Shown: positions 32,824-42,527, numbered from the stretch's first letter. The stretch: 64,000 nt of DNA from Paracidovorax citrulli (GCF_900100305.1 NZ_FNEY01000013.1:59342-123341); one strand, 5' to 3'. Translations and numbers: made by a program. Notes: generated by a model from the letters alone, not told the origin.

Positions 32824-35800
32824 TCACGCGAGCACGCCAGGCTCCTCCTGCCCCTTCTTCGGCCCGAACCACGCCACGTACAGCGCCGGCAGCACCACCA
32901 GCGTGAGCATCGTGGCCGTCACCAGGCCGCCGATCACCACGATGGCGAGAGGCCGCTGCGTCTCGGAGCCGATCTCGTGCGAGAGGGCCATGGGCAAGAG
33001 GCCCAGCATGGCGAGCATCGCCGTCATCAGCACGGTGCGCAGGCGCTGCATGGAGCCCTGGCGCACGGCCTCGACCACGCTGGCGCCGCCGGCCTGCAGT
33101 TGCTGGAACACCGAGAGCATGACCACGCCGTTGAGCACGGCCTGCCCCGAGAGCGCGATGAAGCCGATGGCGGCGGACACCGACAGCGGGATGCCGAAGG
33201 CCCAGAGCGCCACGAAGCCGCCGATGAGCGCCAGGGGCACGTTCAGCAGGATGAGCGAGGCCATCTTGACCGACTTGAAGGCATCGAACAGCAGCACGAA
33301 GATCAGCAGCAGCGAGATGGGCACGACCACCGAGAGGCGCTTCATGGCGCGTTCCTGGTTCTCGAACTCGCCCGACCAGTTGACCTGGTAGTTGTCCGGG
33401 ATCTTCACGTTCTTCTCGACGCGGGCCTTCATGTCGGCCACGACGGAGCCCATGTCGCGCCCGGCGATGAAGATGCCGATGGCCGTGGTGCGGCGGCCGG
33501 CCTCGCGGGCGATGTTCATGGCGCCCGCGCTTTCGCGGATCTTCGCGACGTCGCCCAGCTGCACATAGCCGCCGTCCGGCGTGGCGATAGGCGTGCGCGG
33601 CAGGTTGGCGATGGTGCGCTCGTCGGACGGCAGGCGCACGGCGACGGCGAACTTGCGCTCGCCTTCCCACAGGTTGGTGGCGGCCTTGCCGGCCAGCGCC
33701 GCCTCGATCACGTCCTGGATGTCGCTCACGTTCAGGCCGTAGCGCGCGGCGCGGTCGCGGTCGATGTCGATCAGCAGCTGCGGCACCTGGCCTTCGCGGT
33801 CGATCTCGGCGCGGGCCACGCCGCGCACCTGCTTGACCTCGCGGGCGATCTCTTCCGTGATGCGCTTCATCTCGGCCAGGTCGTCGCCGGCCAGCTTGAT
33901 CACGATCTGGCCCTTGATCTGCGAGATCGATTCGAGCACGTTGTCGCGGATGGGCTGCGAGAACGCCGGGTCGATGCCAGGGATGGCCGAGAGGGCCCGG
34001 TTCATTTCCTCGGTGATCTTCGCGCGCGTCATGCCGGCGCGCCACTGGTCCTCGGGTTTGAGGTCCACGAAGATCTCGGCCATGGAGATGGTCTTGGGGT
34101 CGGTGCCGTCCTCGGGCTGGCCGGCCTTGGAGACGGTGGTGCGCACCTCGGGTACCGACAGCAATGCCTTGCGCGCCATGCGCAGGATGCGCGAGGCCTC
34201 GGCGGTGGAGACGTTGGGCGAGAGGCTGAAGTTCACCCAGGTCGTGCCCTCATCCAGTTCCGGCAGGAATTCCGAGCCCAGGCGCGAGGCCGCCACCATG
34301 GCCACGCCGAACACGGCCAGCGCGATGATGACCACCGTGCGGCGGCGCTCCAGCGCCCAGTCCAGTACCGGCGCGTACAGGCTCTTGGCGCGCGTGACCA
34401 CGCGGTTGTCGCCGTGCGGCAGCTTGCGGCGCAGCAGCCAGTAGGCCAGCAGCGGCACCAGCGTGAGCGAGAAGATCAGCGAGCCGATGAGGGCCGTGGT
34501 GACCGACAGCGCCATGGGCTGGAAGATGCGGCCCTCGTGGCGCTGCAGCGCGAAGATGGGGATGTGCGCCGCGATGATGATGAGCATCGAGAACAGCGTG
34601 GGCCGGCCGACCTCGCCCGCGGCCTCGATGATGGTGTCGCGCCGGTCGCGGTCATTCATGTCCTCGCCGCGCTCGGCCAGGCGGTGCATGATGTTCTCGA
34701 TCACGATCACCGCGCCGTCCACGATGATGCCGAAGTCCATCGCGCCCAGGCTCAGCAGGTTGGCCGGCACGCCCATGACCTTCAGGCCCATGAAGGTGGA
34801 GAGCAGGGCGAGCGGGATGATGACCACCACGGCCAGGCTGGCGCGCAGGTTCGACAGGAAGATGTAGAGCACCAGCGAGACCAGCAGCGCACCTTCCACC
34901 AGGTTGTGGAAGACGGTGGTGAGGGTCTTGTCCATCAGCCAGGTGCGGTCGTAGAAGGGCACGATCTGCACGCCCGGCGGCAGGCCGCGCTCGTTCAGCT
35001 GCGCGATCTTGTCCTTCACGCCCTTGAGCACCACGCTCGGGTTCTCGCCTTTGCGCATCACCACGATGCCGGTGACGATGTCGTCGTCCTGGTCCTGGCC
35101 CACCACGCCGAGCTGCGGCACGGCGCCGATGCGCACCTGGGCGATGTCGCGGATCAGCACGGGCGTGCCGCCGCGCGAGGCCACGACGATGCGGCCGATG
35201 TCCTCGGCCGAGCGCAGCAGGCCCAGGCCGCGGATGGTGTACTGCTGCGCGCCCTGCGCCACGTAGCTGCCGCCCGCGTTGGCGTTGCCGCGGCCCAGCA
35301 CGTCCAGCAGGTTCTGGAAGCTCACCTTGTACGCGCGCAGCTTGTCCATGTCGGGCTGCACTTCGTACTGCTTGATGGCGCCGCCCATGGCGACCACGTC
35401 GGCCACGCCGGGCACCTGGCGCAGCGCGCGCTCCACCGTCCAGTCCTCGATGGTGCGGATGTCGGTGGTGGTGAGGCCGTCGCCCTTTAGGCGGTAGCGC
35501 ATGATCTCGCCCACCGGCGTGGCGTTGGGCGCGATCTCGGCCTGCACGCCCTGCGGCAGATCGACGGTCGAGAGCCGCTCGGCCACCTGCTGGCGCACGG
35601 TGTTCACATTGGCCGCGTCGTCGTACGTGACCACGGTGAACGACAGCCCGAACTGCGTGTGGGAGAACACGCGGATGGAGTTGGGCAGGCCGGCCAGGGC
35701 GGTCTCGATGGGCAGCGTGACCTGCTTTTCCACTTCTTCCGGCGCGCGGCCGGGAAAGAGCGCGATCACGGTGACCTGGGTGTCGGTGACGTCCGGGAAG

Positions 35801-35910
35801 GCCTCCACCGACAGGTTCTTGAAGGCGATCACGCCCGCGAGCGCGAACAGCAGCACGCCCAGGATGATGAACAGGGGCTGGTGCAGCGCGTAGTGGATGA
35901 GACGCTTCAT
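32824..35910 (-). CDS. czcA: Heavy-metal efflux RND transporter, CzcA/CusA family
   Basis: A 1028-residue inner-membrane proton/metal antiporter. The twelve-helix RND pattern is present; the HME-RND signature DFGIIVDGAVIVIEN near residue 400 contains the acidic residues needed for proton transfer in divalent-cation (CzcA-like) pumps, which favours Zn/Co/Cd/Ni over Cu/Ag. The N-terminal VEAFPDVTDTQV and VEKQVTLPIETALAGLP are typical. Its ATG overlaps the czcB stop (ATGA). With czcB and czcC it forms a tripartite envelope-spanning pump. Metal specificity is inferred. Confidence 0.92.
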   Translation of the reverse strand: MKRLIHYALHQPLFIILGVLLFALAGVIAFKNLSVEAFPDVTDTQVTVIALFPGRAPEEVEKQVTLPIETALAGLPNSIRVFSHTQFGLSFTVVTYDDAANVNTVRQQVAERLSTVDLPQGVQAEIAPNATPVGEIMRYRLKGDGLTTTDIRTIEDWTVERALRQVPGVADVVAMGGAIKQYEVQPDMDKLRAYKVSFQNLLDVLGRGNANAGGSYVAQGAQQYTIRGLGLLRSAEDIGRIVVASRGGTPVLIRDIAQVRIGAVPQLGVVGQDQDDDIVTGIVVMRKGENPSVVLKGVKDKIAQLNERGLPPGVQIVPFYDRTWLMDKTLTTVFHNLVEGALLVSLVLYIFLSNLRASLAVVVIIPLALLSTFMGLKVMGVPANLLSLGAMDFGIIVDGAVIVIENIMHRLAERGEDMNDRDRRDTIIEAAGEVGRPTLFSMLIIIAAHIPIFALQRHEGRIFQPMALSVTTALIGSLIFSLTLVPLLAYWLLRRKLPHGDNRVVTRAKSLYAPVLDWALERRRTVVIIALAVFGVAMVAASRLGSEFLPELDEGTTWVNFSLSPNVSTAEASRILRMARKALLSVPEVRTTVSKAGQPEDGTDPKTISMAEIFVDLKPEDQWRAGMTRAKITEEMNRALSAIPGIDPAFSQPIRDNVLESISQIKGQIVIKLAGDDLAEMKRITEEIAREVKQVRGVARAEIDREGQVPQLLIDIDRDRAARYGLNVSDIQDVIEAALAGKAATNLWEGERKFAVAVRLPSDERTIANLPRTPIATPDGGYVQLGDVAKIRESAGAMNIAREAGRRTTAIGIFIAGRDMGSVVADMKARVEKNVKIPDNYQVNWSGEFENQERAMKRLSVVVPISLLLIFVLLFDAFKSVKMASLILLNVPLALIGGFVALWAFGIPLSVSAAIGFIALSGQAVLNGVVMLSVFQQLQAGGASVVEAVRQGSMQRLRTVLMTAMLAMLGLLPMALSHEIGSETQRPLAIVVIGGLVTATMLTLVVLPALYVAWFGPKKGQEEPGVLA

Positions 35911-37118
35911 GGGGCCTCTTTCTTCGCGGTGGCGGCGTCTTCGGCCATGGACTGGAACTGGCGCGCCAGCAGCAGCGCGTTCTGGTTCACCACGGCTTCG
36001 CCGGGCTGCAGGCCGGCGGAAACGAGCACTTCGGCGGGGCCTTCATGGGCCAGTTCGACCTTGCGCGGCTCGAACACGCCGGACTCGCGGCGCACGAAGA
36101 CGAGGTGCTGCGTGCCGTCCAGCACGATGGCGCTGGCGGGCACCACCACGCCGCCGGCGCGGCTTTCCTGCACGCGGGCGCTGGCCAGCATCTCGGCCTT
36201 CAGGCGGCGGTCGGCGTTGGGCACCACGCCCCGCACCTTGATCGTGCGCGTGCCCGGATCGATGGCATCGGCCGTGGCCGTGACCTTGCCGGCGAAGGTG
36301 GCTCCGGGGTAGGCCGGCACCTGCAGCGTGATCGGGTCGCCCGGGCGCAGGGACGACAGGTCGGTTTCGCGCGCGTCGATCTGCACCCAGAGGGAGGTCG
36401 GGTCGGTCACCACGAAGAGCGCCGGGCCGGACTGGTCGGGCCGCACTTCCTGGCCGGGGTTGAGGTTGCGCTCGACCACCACGCCGCCGATGCCGGTGGA
36501 GAGGGCCAGTTGCTGGTTCACGCCGCTGGCGCTGCCGTAGAGGCGCGTGCGGGCCGCGGCGCGGGCCACTTCGGCCTGGGCTCCGGCGGCGTCGGCCTCG
36601 GCCTGCTCCAGGTCCTTGCGGGCGATGATGCCGGCCTCGAACAGCTCGCGCTGGCGCTTGAGCGATTGCTGCGCCAGCGATTGCCCGGCCTGGGCCTTGG
36701 CGGTGTCGGCCTGGGCCTGGCCGAAGTCGGGCGAGGCCAGCAGGGCGAGGGGCGCGCCGGCCTTGACCGATTGGCCCAGGTCGGCCTGGATGGCGGTCAC
36801 GCGGCCGGCGAAGGCGGGGTAGATGCGCTGGGTGCGCTCTTCGTTCCACACCAGGCGGGCGGGCAGGTCCACCGCCACGTCCCTGGCGGCACGGGCTTCC
36901 ACGGTGCCCAGCAGGGCGAGTTGCGGATGGCCGGACGGAAAGCGCAGCTGGCCGGCCTGCATCACGGGCGGGGCGGGTTCGGGCGGCGTGGCGGCGGCTT
37001 CCGCGCCGGACTTGCCGCAGCCGGGCAGCAGCGCGCAGGCGGCGCCGAGCGCGGCCAGGGCCAGCAGGCCGCGCGCGGAAGGACGCCGCGCGGGAAGGGA
37101 GAGAAGGGGAGCCATCAT
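35907..37118 (-). CDS. czcB: Efflux RND periplasmic adaptor, CzcB-like lipoprotein
   Basis: A 403-residue membrane fusion protein linking CzcA to the outer-membrane channel. The N-terminus has a lipobox LLPGC (Cys about 34), so it is probably lipid-anchored. Beta-barrel and lipoyl halves (VTAIQADLGQSVKAGAPLALLASPDFGQAQ) flank an alpha-hairpin rich in Ala/Gln/Glu (about 150-215), and the C-terminal part ends in the membrane-proximal domain. The mature N-terminus is Pro/Glu-rich without the His-rich metal-binding motif of some CzcB proteins. First ATG of a tandem pair at 37118 is used. Confidence 0.88.
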   Translation of the reverse strand: MMAPLLSLPARRPSARGLLALAALGAACALLPGCGKSGAEAAATPPEPAPPVMQAGQLRFPSGHPQLALLGTVEARAARDVAVDLPARLVWNEERTQRIYPAFAGRVTAIQADLGQSVKAGAPLALLASPDFGQAQADTAKAQAGQSLAQQSLKRQRELFEAGIIARKDLEQAEADAAGAQAEVARAAARTRLYGSASGVNQQLALSTGIGGVVVERNLNPGQEVRPDQSGPALFVVTDPTSLWVQIDARETDLSSLRPGDPITLQVPAYPGATFAGKVTATADAIDPGTRTIKVRGVVPNADRRLKAEMLASARVQESRAGGVVVPASAIVLDGTQHLVFVRRESGVFEPRKVELAHEGPAEVLVSAGLQPGEAVVNQNALLLARQFQSMAEDAATAKKEAP

Positions 37119-37190
37119 GGTCGGGAGGTCCGGAAAGGAATGCGGTGGAAGGCGGGAAGGCAGTGCTGTGGCGCGGCGTTCAGGCCGGGG

Positions 37191-38600
37191 TCAGGGCGTG
37201 CCGGTGAGCAACTGCGGGCGGGTGCGCAGCAGCCAGGCGCCGCGCGCCTTGGCGTAGTCGGCGCGGGCGGCCAGCGCGTCCAGCAGCGTGGCGCGCAGGG
37301 TGCGCTGGGCGTCCAGCAGGTCGGTGAGGGCGATGGCGCCCTTGCGGTAGGCCAGCTCGGCGCTGTCGGCCACCTGGCGTGCGCGGGGCAGCACGCCCTG
37401 GTCGTAGTCGGCCGCGCGGCGGGCGGCGCTCTCCTGTGCCTGGCGCAGGCGCTGCAGGTCCAGCAGGGCGAGCCGGCGCGTGTTGTCCAGCGCGTCCTGC
37501 GCCTTGGCGTAGTCGGCCTGGGCGCGGCCGATCTCGCCCTGGTACTGGTAGCCCCACTGCAGCGGGATCTGCACGCGCAGTTCGACCTGGCGGGTCGAAG
37601 TGCCGGGGAAATGGTCGATGGAGGCGCCCACCGTCCAGTCGGACTTGCGCAGCGCGTTGGCACCGTCCAGCGCGGCCTGGGCCGCCTGCGCGCGCGCCAG
37701 GGCGGCCCGCACGTCGGCGCGGGTTTCGGCCCAGGCGGCCAGGTCGGCGTCGGTGGCGGGCGGGTCGCCGGCCAGGGGGGGCCAGGGCGTGTCCACGGCC
37801 TGCAGGCGGCTGCCGGTGCTGCCCGTGACCTGGGCCAGTGCCAGGGCGGCGTCGTCGCGGGCCTGTTCGGCCGCGCGGGTGTCGGCCCGGGCGCGCTCGG
37901 CCTCGATGCGGGTGCGCGAGGCGTCCTGCACCGAGAGATCGCCCGCCTTCACGCGGCGGTCGGCCATGCCGGCCACGTCGGCCAGGCTGCGCTCGATGGC
38001 GGCGACCTCGGCGAGGCGGTCCTGCGCGGCCAGCAGGTCGTAGTAGGCCCCCAGGGCCGCCTGCAGCTGCTGGACCTGCGTGTCTTCCACGTCGGCTTCC
38101 GCGGCGTTGGCCATGCTCTCGGCCGCCTTCTTGCGCAGCGCGCGCTTGTCGCCGCGCTCCCAGGTCCAGTCGATGCCGACGGACTTGTCGATGCGCTTGC
38201 GCGTGAACACGTTGCCCGGTCCGGGGCCGTGCTGCAGGTCGATGGAGCCGGCCTTGGTGGTCAGGGAGGGCAGGGGCGCGTGGTCGGCGCTGAGCACGTC
38301 GGCGCGCGCGCCGGCCAGTTCCTGCCGGGCCTGGTGGACTTCGCTGTTGTCGCGGGCGGCGGCCAGGGCCTGGGACAGCGTCCAGCCGGTGCCGCGCGGG
38401 GCAACTGCCATGGCGGGCGCGGGGACGGGCCGGGAGGGGGCGGGCATGGCCGCCGTGGCCTGGGCCTGGGCCTGGGCCTGGGCCTGGGCCTGGGCGGGGT
38501 GCGGCCCGGCCAGCCAGGCGCCGCCGCAGGCCAGGAGTCCGGCCGCGATCCGCAGCGCGGTGCCGCTGCGCAGGGAAAGGGAAGGGGGATGGGAACGCAT
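37191..38600 (-). CDS. czcC: Outer-membrane efflux channel, TolC/CzcC family
   Basis: A 469-residue outer-membrane factor. A signal peptide is followed by an unusual Ala-Gln repeat (AQAQAQAQAQAQA) encoded by six tandem hexanucleotides. Two homologous TolC-type repeats with long helical segments follow (WTLSQALAAARDNSEVHQARQELAGARADVL and its later counterpart). It is the first gene of czcCBA, divergent from the two-component system. ATG 38600 is chosen because upstream in-frame codons fall in the polypurine tract without a signal peptide. Substrate is set by CzcA. Confidence 0.87.
   Translation of the reverse strand: MRSHPPSLSLRSGTALRIAAGLLACGGAWLAGPHPAQAQAQAQAQAQATAAMPAPSRPVPAPAMAVAPRGTGWTLSQALAAARDNSEVHQARQELAGARADVLSADHAPLPSLTTKAGSIDLQHGPGPGNVFTRKRIDKSVGIDWTWERGDKRALRKKAAESMANAAEADVEDTQVQQLQAALGAYYDLLAAQDRLAEVAAIERSLADVAGMADRRVKAGDLSVQDASRTRIEAERARADTRAAEQARDDAALALAQVTGSTGSRLQAVDTPWPPLAGDPPATDADLAAWAETRADVRAALARAQAAQAALDGANALRKSDWTVGASIDHFPGTSTRQVELRVQIPLQWGYQYQGEIGRAQADYAKAQDALDNTRRLALLDLQRLRQAQESAARRAADYDQGVLPRARQVADSAELAYRKGAIALTDLLDAQRTLRATLLDALAARADYAKARGAWLLRTRPQLLTGTP
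38459..38494. repeat. Hexanucleotide tandem repeat in czcC
   Basis: Six perfect copies of CCTGGG (plus strand), encoding alternating Ala and Gln in the signal-peptide/early mature region of CzcC. Changes in copy number would keep the reading frame and alter only the spacer length. Confidence 0.85.
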
Positions 38601-38716
38601 GCCGTGTTTATCGGCGTGCGAGCCTGACCACGGCCTGACCTGGCGTGCCGCCGGGCCCCGGGCACGACACAATGCGGCTTGTGGGCCACGGTGCGGCTGG
38701 CCGTATCCGGACGCGG

Positions 38717-38758
38717 CTTTTTTCTCTTTCTTTTTTCTTTTTCTTTCCTTCCCTTTCT
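38717..38758. repeat. 42-nt homopyrimidine tract between czcC and the response-regulator gene
   Basis: An uninterrupted run of C and T (mostly T blocks) on the plus strand ending 12 nt before the response-regulator ATG, in a genome otherwise poor in such runs. It occupies the place of a Shine-Dalgarno for that gene. Confidence 0.85.
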
Positions 38759-38770
38759 GGTGCAGCACCC

Positions 38771-39484
38771 ATGCGGATTCTCGTAGTCGAAGACGATGCC
38801 GTGTTGCGCGGCGTGATGCAGCGCAGCCTGGCCGATGCGGGCCACCGCGTGGACGTGGCCGCCACGCTGGCCGAGGTCGACCATTTCTGGAAGGTGCAGC
38901 CTTTCGATGCGGTGCTGCTGGACCTGAACCTGCCGCAGGATGCCGCCCATGCCAGCCCGGTGGGCAGCGGCCTGGCCGTGCTGCGCGCCGCCCGCGCGCG
39001 CGGTGACCGCACGCCGGTGCTGGTGCTCACCGCCCGCGACCGCACCGAGGAGCGCATCGCCGGCCTGGATGCGGGCGCCGACGACTACCTGGGCAAGCCC
39101 TTCGATCTGGCCGAGGTGGAAGCCCGGCTGCGCGCCCTGGTGCGCCGCACGCAGGGCACGGACGATCGCACCAGCGCCGGCACGCTGGTGCTGGACCGGC
39201 GGGCGCGCCGCTTCACCCTGCATGGCCAGCCCTTCGACCTGCCTGCGCGCGAGTTCGAGGTGCTGTGGGAGCTGATGACCCCGCCCGGGCGGGTGGTGAG
39301 CAAGCGCAGCCTGTCGGACAAGCTGTCGGACTTCGATGACATGCTGGGCGACAACGCGCTGGAAGCCTTCATCTCGCGCCTGCGCAAGAAGCTGCAGGGC
39401 AGCGGCGCCGGCATCCGCACGCTGCGCGGGCTGGGCTACATGCTGGAGGCGACCGACGCCTCCGCGACGCAAGGGGATGCATGA
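38771..39484 (+). CDS. OmpR-family response regulator, CzcR-like
   Basis: A 237-residue two-component response regulator. The receiver has VVEDD at residues 5-9, phospho-acceptor Asp51 in LLDLNLP, and KPF near 110; the C-terminal winged helix ends with FISRLRKKLQ and IRTLRGLGYML. A ten-residue insertion after Asp51 (QDAAHASPVGSG) is unusual. No Shine-Dalgarno precedes the ATG; the upstream sequence is a pyrimidine tract. Its stop overlaps the start of the sensor kinase gene (ATGA). Divergent placement next to czcC suggests it activates the efflux operon when metals are sensed. Confidence 0.88.
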   Translation: MRILVVEDDAVLRGVMQRSLADAGHRVDVAATLAEVDHFWKVQPFDAVLLDLNLPQDAAHASPVGSGLAVLRAARARGDRTPVLVLTARDRTEERIAGLDAGADDYLGKPFDLAEVEARLRALVRRTQGTDDRTSAGTLVLDRRARRFTLHGQPFDLPAREFEVLWELMTPPGRVVSKRSLSDKLSDFDDMLGDNALEAFISRLRKKLQGSGAGIRTLRGLGYMLEATDASATQGDA

Positions 39485-40929
39485 GCGGCGGTACGCCTGC
39501 CGCGGCCCTGCCGCAGAGGCCGGCCCCCTCGCCGCCCTCGCTGCGTGCACGCCTGTTGCGCCATGTGCTGGTACCACTGGCGCTCACCTGGTTCGCGGGC
39601 ACGGCCATCTCGGTGCTGGTGGCCAACGGGTTCACGCAGCGCGCCTTCGACCGGGCGCTGCTGGACGACGCCTATGCCATCGCGGCCAATGTGCGGGTCA
39701 AGGGCGGGGCGCTGGACCTGGCGCTGAGTTCGCGCGAGCTCAAGTCGGTGCTGTTCGACCAGGCGGAGACGGTGTATTTCGCCGTGCTGCTGCCCGGCGG
39801 GTCGATGCTCTCGGGCAATGCCAGCCTGCCGGTGCCGCCGCCGCCGCGCGACGAGGCCTATCGCTTCTCCGACATCAGCTACCGCGGACGGGCACTGCGG
39901 GCCGTGCGGGTGCGGGTGAACGAGCCGCAGGCCTTCGAGGTCATCACCGCCCAGACGGTGCATGCGCGCAGCGCCATGCTGCGCGGCGTGCTGCTGTATT
40001 CGGTGGTGTCGCAGGTACTGCTGCTGGGCGCGCTGGCGTTCTGGCTGCGGCGGGCCATCCAGTCGGACCTGCAGCCCCTGGCGGCGTTCCAGTCGGAGCT
40101 GGCGGGCCGCGATGCGCGGGACCTGGAGCCGGTGGCGGTGCAGGCCTCCACGCGCGATCTGCAGCACCTGGGCGCTGCCGTGAACGGCCTGCTGGCGCGG
40201 GTGGCCGAGGGCGTGCGCGCGCAGCGGGAGTTCGCCGGCAACGTGGCGCACGAGCTGCGCACGCCGCTGGCGGGCATCCGGGCGCTCGCGGCCTATGGCC
40301 TGGCCCACAAGGACCCGGCCGTGTGGCACGAGCAGCTCGCCGGCGTGGCCGCCAGCGAGGCCCGCGCCAGCCACCTCGTGGACCAGTTGCTGGCCCTGGC
40401 GCTGGCCGACGAGGTGCGCGGTGCCGTGCCGCGCCAGCCCGTGGCGCTGGACGATCTGGCGCGGGATGCCGTGCTGCGCTTCCTGCCGCGTGCCGACGCG
40501 GCGGGCGTGGACCTGGGTGCCCGCGGGCTGGACCAGCCCGTGGTGGTGCAGGGGCAGACCGTGCTGATCGAAGGTGTGCTGGGCAACCTGATCGACAACG
40601 CGCTGCGCTACGGCCGCCCGGCGCAGGAAGGCGTGGGGCCGCGCATCACCGTGGAGATCGCTCATGAGCAGGCGGAAAACGGGACGGGCGAGGTCGTGCT
40701 GTCGGTGGTGGACAACGGCCCTGGCATCCCGCAGGGGCTGCGCACCGACCTGATGCAGCGCTGGGCCCAGGGCCGCGAGGGCGAGCGCCTGGGGCAGGGC
40801 GCGGGCCTGGGCCTGGCCATCGTGGCGCGCTATGCCGAGCTGCTGGGCGCGCGCCTGGTGCTGGGCACGGGCCCGGACGCGGAGGGGCTGCGGGTGGGGC
40901 TGGTGTTCGTTCCCGTGGAGCCAGCCTAA
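39481..40929 (+). CDS. Two-component sensor histidine kinase
   Basis: A 482-residue membrane kinase: TM1 about 24-48, a periplasmic sensor domain of about 110 residues, TM2 about 162-185, HAMP-like linker, HisKA with His257 in NVAHELRTPLAG, and HATPase with NLIDNALRYG, DNGPGIP and GAGLGLAIV. It resembles TctE/QseC-type kinases. The partner is the response regulator whose stop codon it overlaps by 4 nt. Its stimulus may be a divalent metal, judged only by the neighbouring czcCBA. The end overlaps the convergent NIPSNAP gene by 4 nt. Confidence 0.88.
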   Translation: MSGGTPAAALPQRPAPSPPSLRARLLRHVLVPLALTWFAGTAISVLVANGFTQRAFDRALLDDAYAIAANVRVKGGALDLALSSRELKSVLFDQAETVYFAVLLPGGSMLSGNASLPVPPPPRDEAYRFSDISYRGRALRAVRVRVNEPQAFEVITAQTVHARSAMLRGVLLYSVVSQVLLLGALAFWLRRAIQSDLQPLAAFQSELAGRDARDLEPVAVQASTRDLQHLGAAVNGLLARVAEGVRAQREFAGNVAHELRTPLAGIRALAAYGLAHKDPAVWHEQLAGVAASEARASHLVDQLLALALADEVRGAVPRQPVALDDLARDAVLRFLPRADAAGVDLGARGLDQPVVVQGQTVLIEGVLGNLIDNALRYGRPAQEGVGPRITVEIAHEQAENGTGEVVLSVVDNGPGIPQGLRTDLMQRWAQGREGERLGQGAGLGLAIVARYAELLGARLVLGTGPDAEGLRVGLVFVPVEPA

Positions 40930-41243
40930 GCCGGCCCGGTGCCGAACACCGGCCGGAAGAAACTGCGCTCGTAGCTCACGATGCAGCGGGTCTCTTCCGC
41001 GTACCGGAAGGCCGCGAGGCATTCGGCGTCCTGCATCGATTGCTGGCGGTAGGTTTCGTAGGCGGCGAACGAGGGAAAGGTGAACATCGCCAGCGCGATG
41101 TTGTTGGCGCCTTCCGAGGGCAGGAAGTAGCCGTGGTGGCGGCCGCCGAACTTCTCCACCAGCGGAATCCAGAGCCGGCCGTAGTGCTCGAACTCGGCGA
41201 GCTTGTAGGGATCGATGACGTAACGCAGGGTGCAGGTGATCAT
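40926..41243 (-). CDS. NIPSNAP-family protein
   Basis: A 105-residue single-domain ferredoxin-like dimeric alpha/beta-barrel protein. Start MITCTLRYVIDPYKLAEFEHYGRLW and the central GGRHHGYFLPSEGANNIALAMFTFPSFAAYETYR match NIPSNAP-domain proteins, whose bacterial roles are unknown. Normal single-domain length. It may be co-transcribed from upstream with nothing else visible; the nearest same-strand gene is the broken alkene reductase 170 nt downstream of its stop region. Confidence 0.8.
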   Translation of the reverse strand: MITCTLRYVIDPYKLAEFEHYGRLWIPLVEKFGGRHHGYFLPSEGANNIALAMFTFPSFAAYETYRQQSMQDAECLAAFRYAEETRCIVSYERSFFRPVFGTGPA

Positions 41244-41412
41244 GGGCCGATTTCACCGCATTTCCGGGGCGATGCGGTCTGGCCGATGGCTGACCCTCGG
41301 AAATGGCGTTCGGGCCTCCACAGGCCTTCCAGGGGCCTTGACGGGCCCCCGGCGCCCTGTCGGGCGGCAGGGGCGTCCGCGGCAATGGGGTGCTGCGGCG
41401 GCGCGGCGCCGG

Positions 41413-42527
41413 TCAGCCGAGCGTCGGGTAGTCGGTGTAGCCCTTCTCGCCGCCACCGTAGAAGGTCTTGGAATCCCACGGGTTGAGCGGTGCGTCCTTG
41501 CGCAGCCGTTCGACCAGGTCGGGGTTCGAGATGAAGGCCCTGCCGAAGGCGACGATGTCGGCGCGGCCGCTGGCTACCGCTTCCAGCGCCAGCGCGCGGT
41601 CGTAGGCGTTGTTGACCATCCAGGCACCCTGGCCCCCCGCCTCGCGGTAGGCCTTCTTCAGGGCTTCGTAGTCGAAGGGGCGGCCTTCCACCTCGCGCGG
41701 GCCACCGGTGGAGCCTTCGATGACGTGGACATAGGCCAGGCCCAGCGGGGCGAGCTGGCGGATCACGTAGTCGAACAGCGGTTGCGGATCGGCATCGACG
41801 ATGTCGTTGGCCGGCGTGACGGGCGAGAGGCGGATGCCCACCTTGCCGCCGCCGATCGCGTCCACCACGGCACGGGTGGCCTCCAGCAGCAGGCGGGCGC
41901 GGTTCTCGATGCTGCCGCCGTAGTCGTCGGTGCGCTGGTTGGCGCCGGTCTTGAGGAATTGGTCCAGCAGGTAGCCGTTGGCGCCGTGGATCTCGACGCC
42001 GTCGAAACCAGCGGTCTCCACCGCATTGCGCGCGGCTGCGGCGTAGTCGTGCACGATGCCGGGCAGCTCTTCGGCATCCAGCGCACGGGGTTCGGACGTG
42101 GCCGCGAAATGGCCCTGGCCGGTGGCCTTGTCGATCAGGTAGGTCTTGGCCTTCGCGGCATGGCGGAGGGCGCCACGGGGGCGCCGCCGTCGGGCTGCAG
42201 GTCATTGTGGGAGATGCGGCCCACATGCCAGAGCTGGGTGACGATCCTGCCGCCGCGCTCGTGCACCGCCGCGGTCACCTTCTTCCAGCCGTCCAGCTGG
42301 TCGGTGCCGTAGAGGCCCGGCACGTCCGCGTAGCCCTGGCCCTGGTGGCTGATGGCCGTGGCCTCGGTGATGAGCAGGCCGGCGGTGGCGCGCTGGGCGT
42401 AATAGGTGGCGGTGATGTCCTTCGGGACCGCATTCGGCGAGCGGTTGCGCGTGAGCGGCGCCATGGCGATGCGGTTGGCGAGCTGCAGGTCGCCGGCCTG
42501 GACGGGATCGAAAAGCGTATGGGACAA
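41413..42527 (-). pseudogene. nemA: Old Yellow Enzyme-type alkene reductase, frameshifted
   Basis: The NemA/OYE family FMN-dependent reductase is encoded in two frames. The first 120 or so residues (SHTLFDPVQAGDLQLANRIAMAPLTRNRS..., ending HNDLQPDGGAPVAPSAM) read in one frame from a TTG start at 42527. From about 42160 the family sequence continues in the next frame (KTYLIDKATGQGHFAATSEP..., GVEIHGANGYLLDQFLKTGANQR) to the stop at 41413. One missing base between about 42151 and 42165 restores a full protein of about 370 residues. All catalytic regions are otherwise intact, so the lesion is recent or a sequencing error. Confidence 0.8.

Noticed and set aside
42135..42527. Separate 130-codon gene for a short OYE-like protein
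   Set aside because: It is the 5' part of the frameshifted alkene reductase; the rest of the family sequence continues in the next frame.
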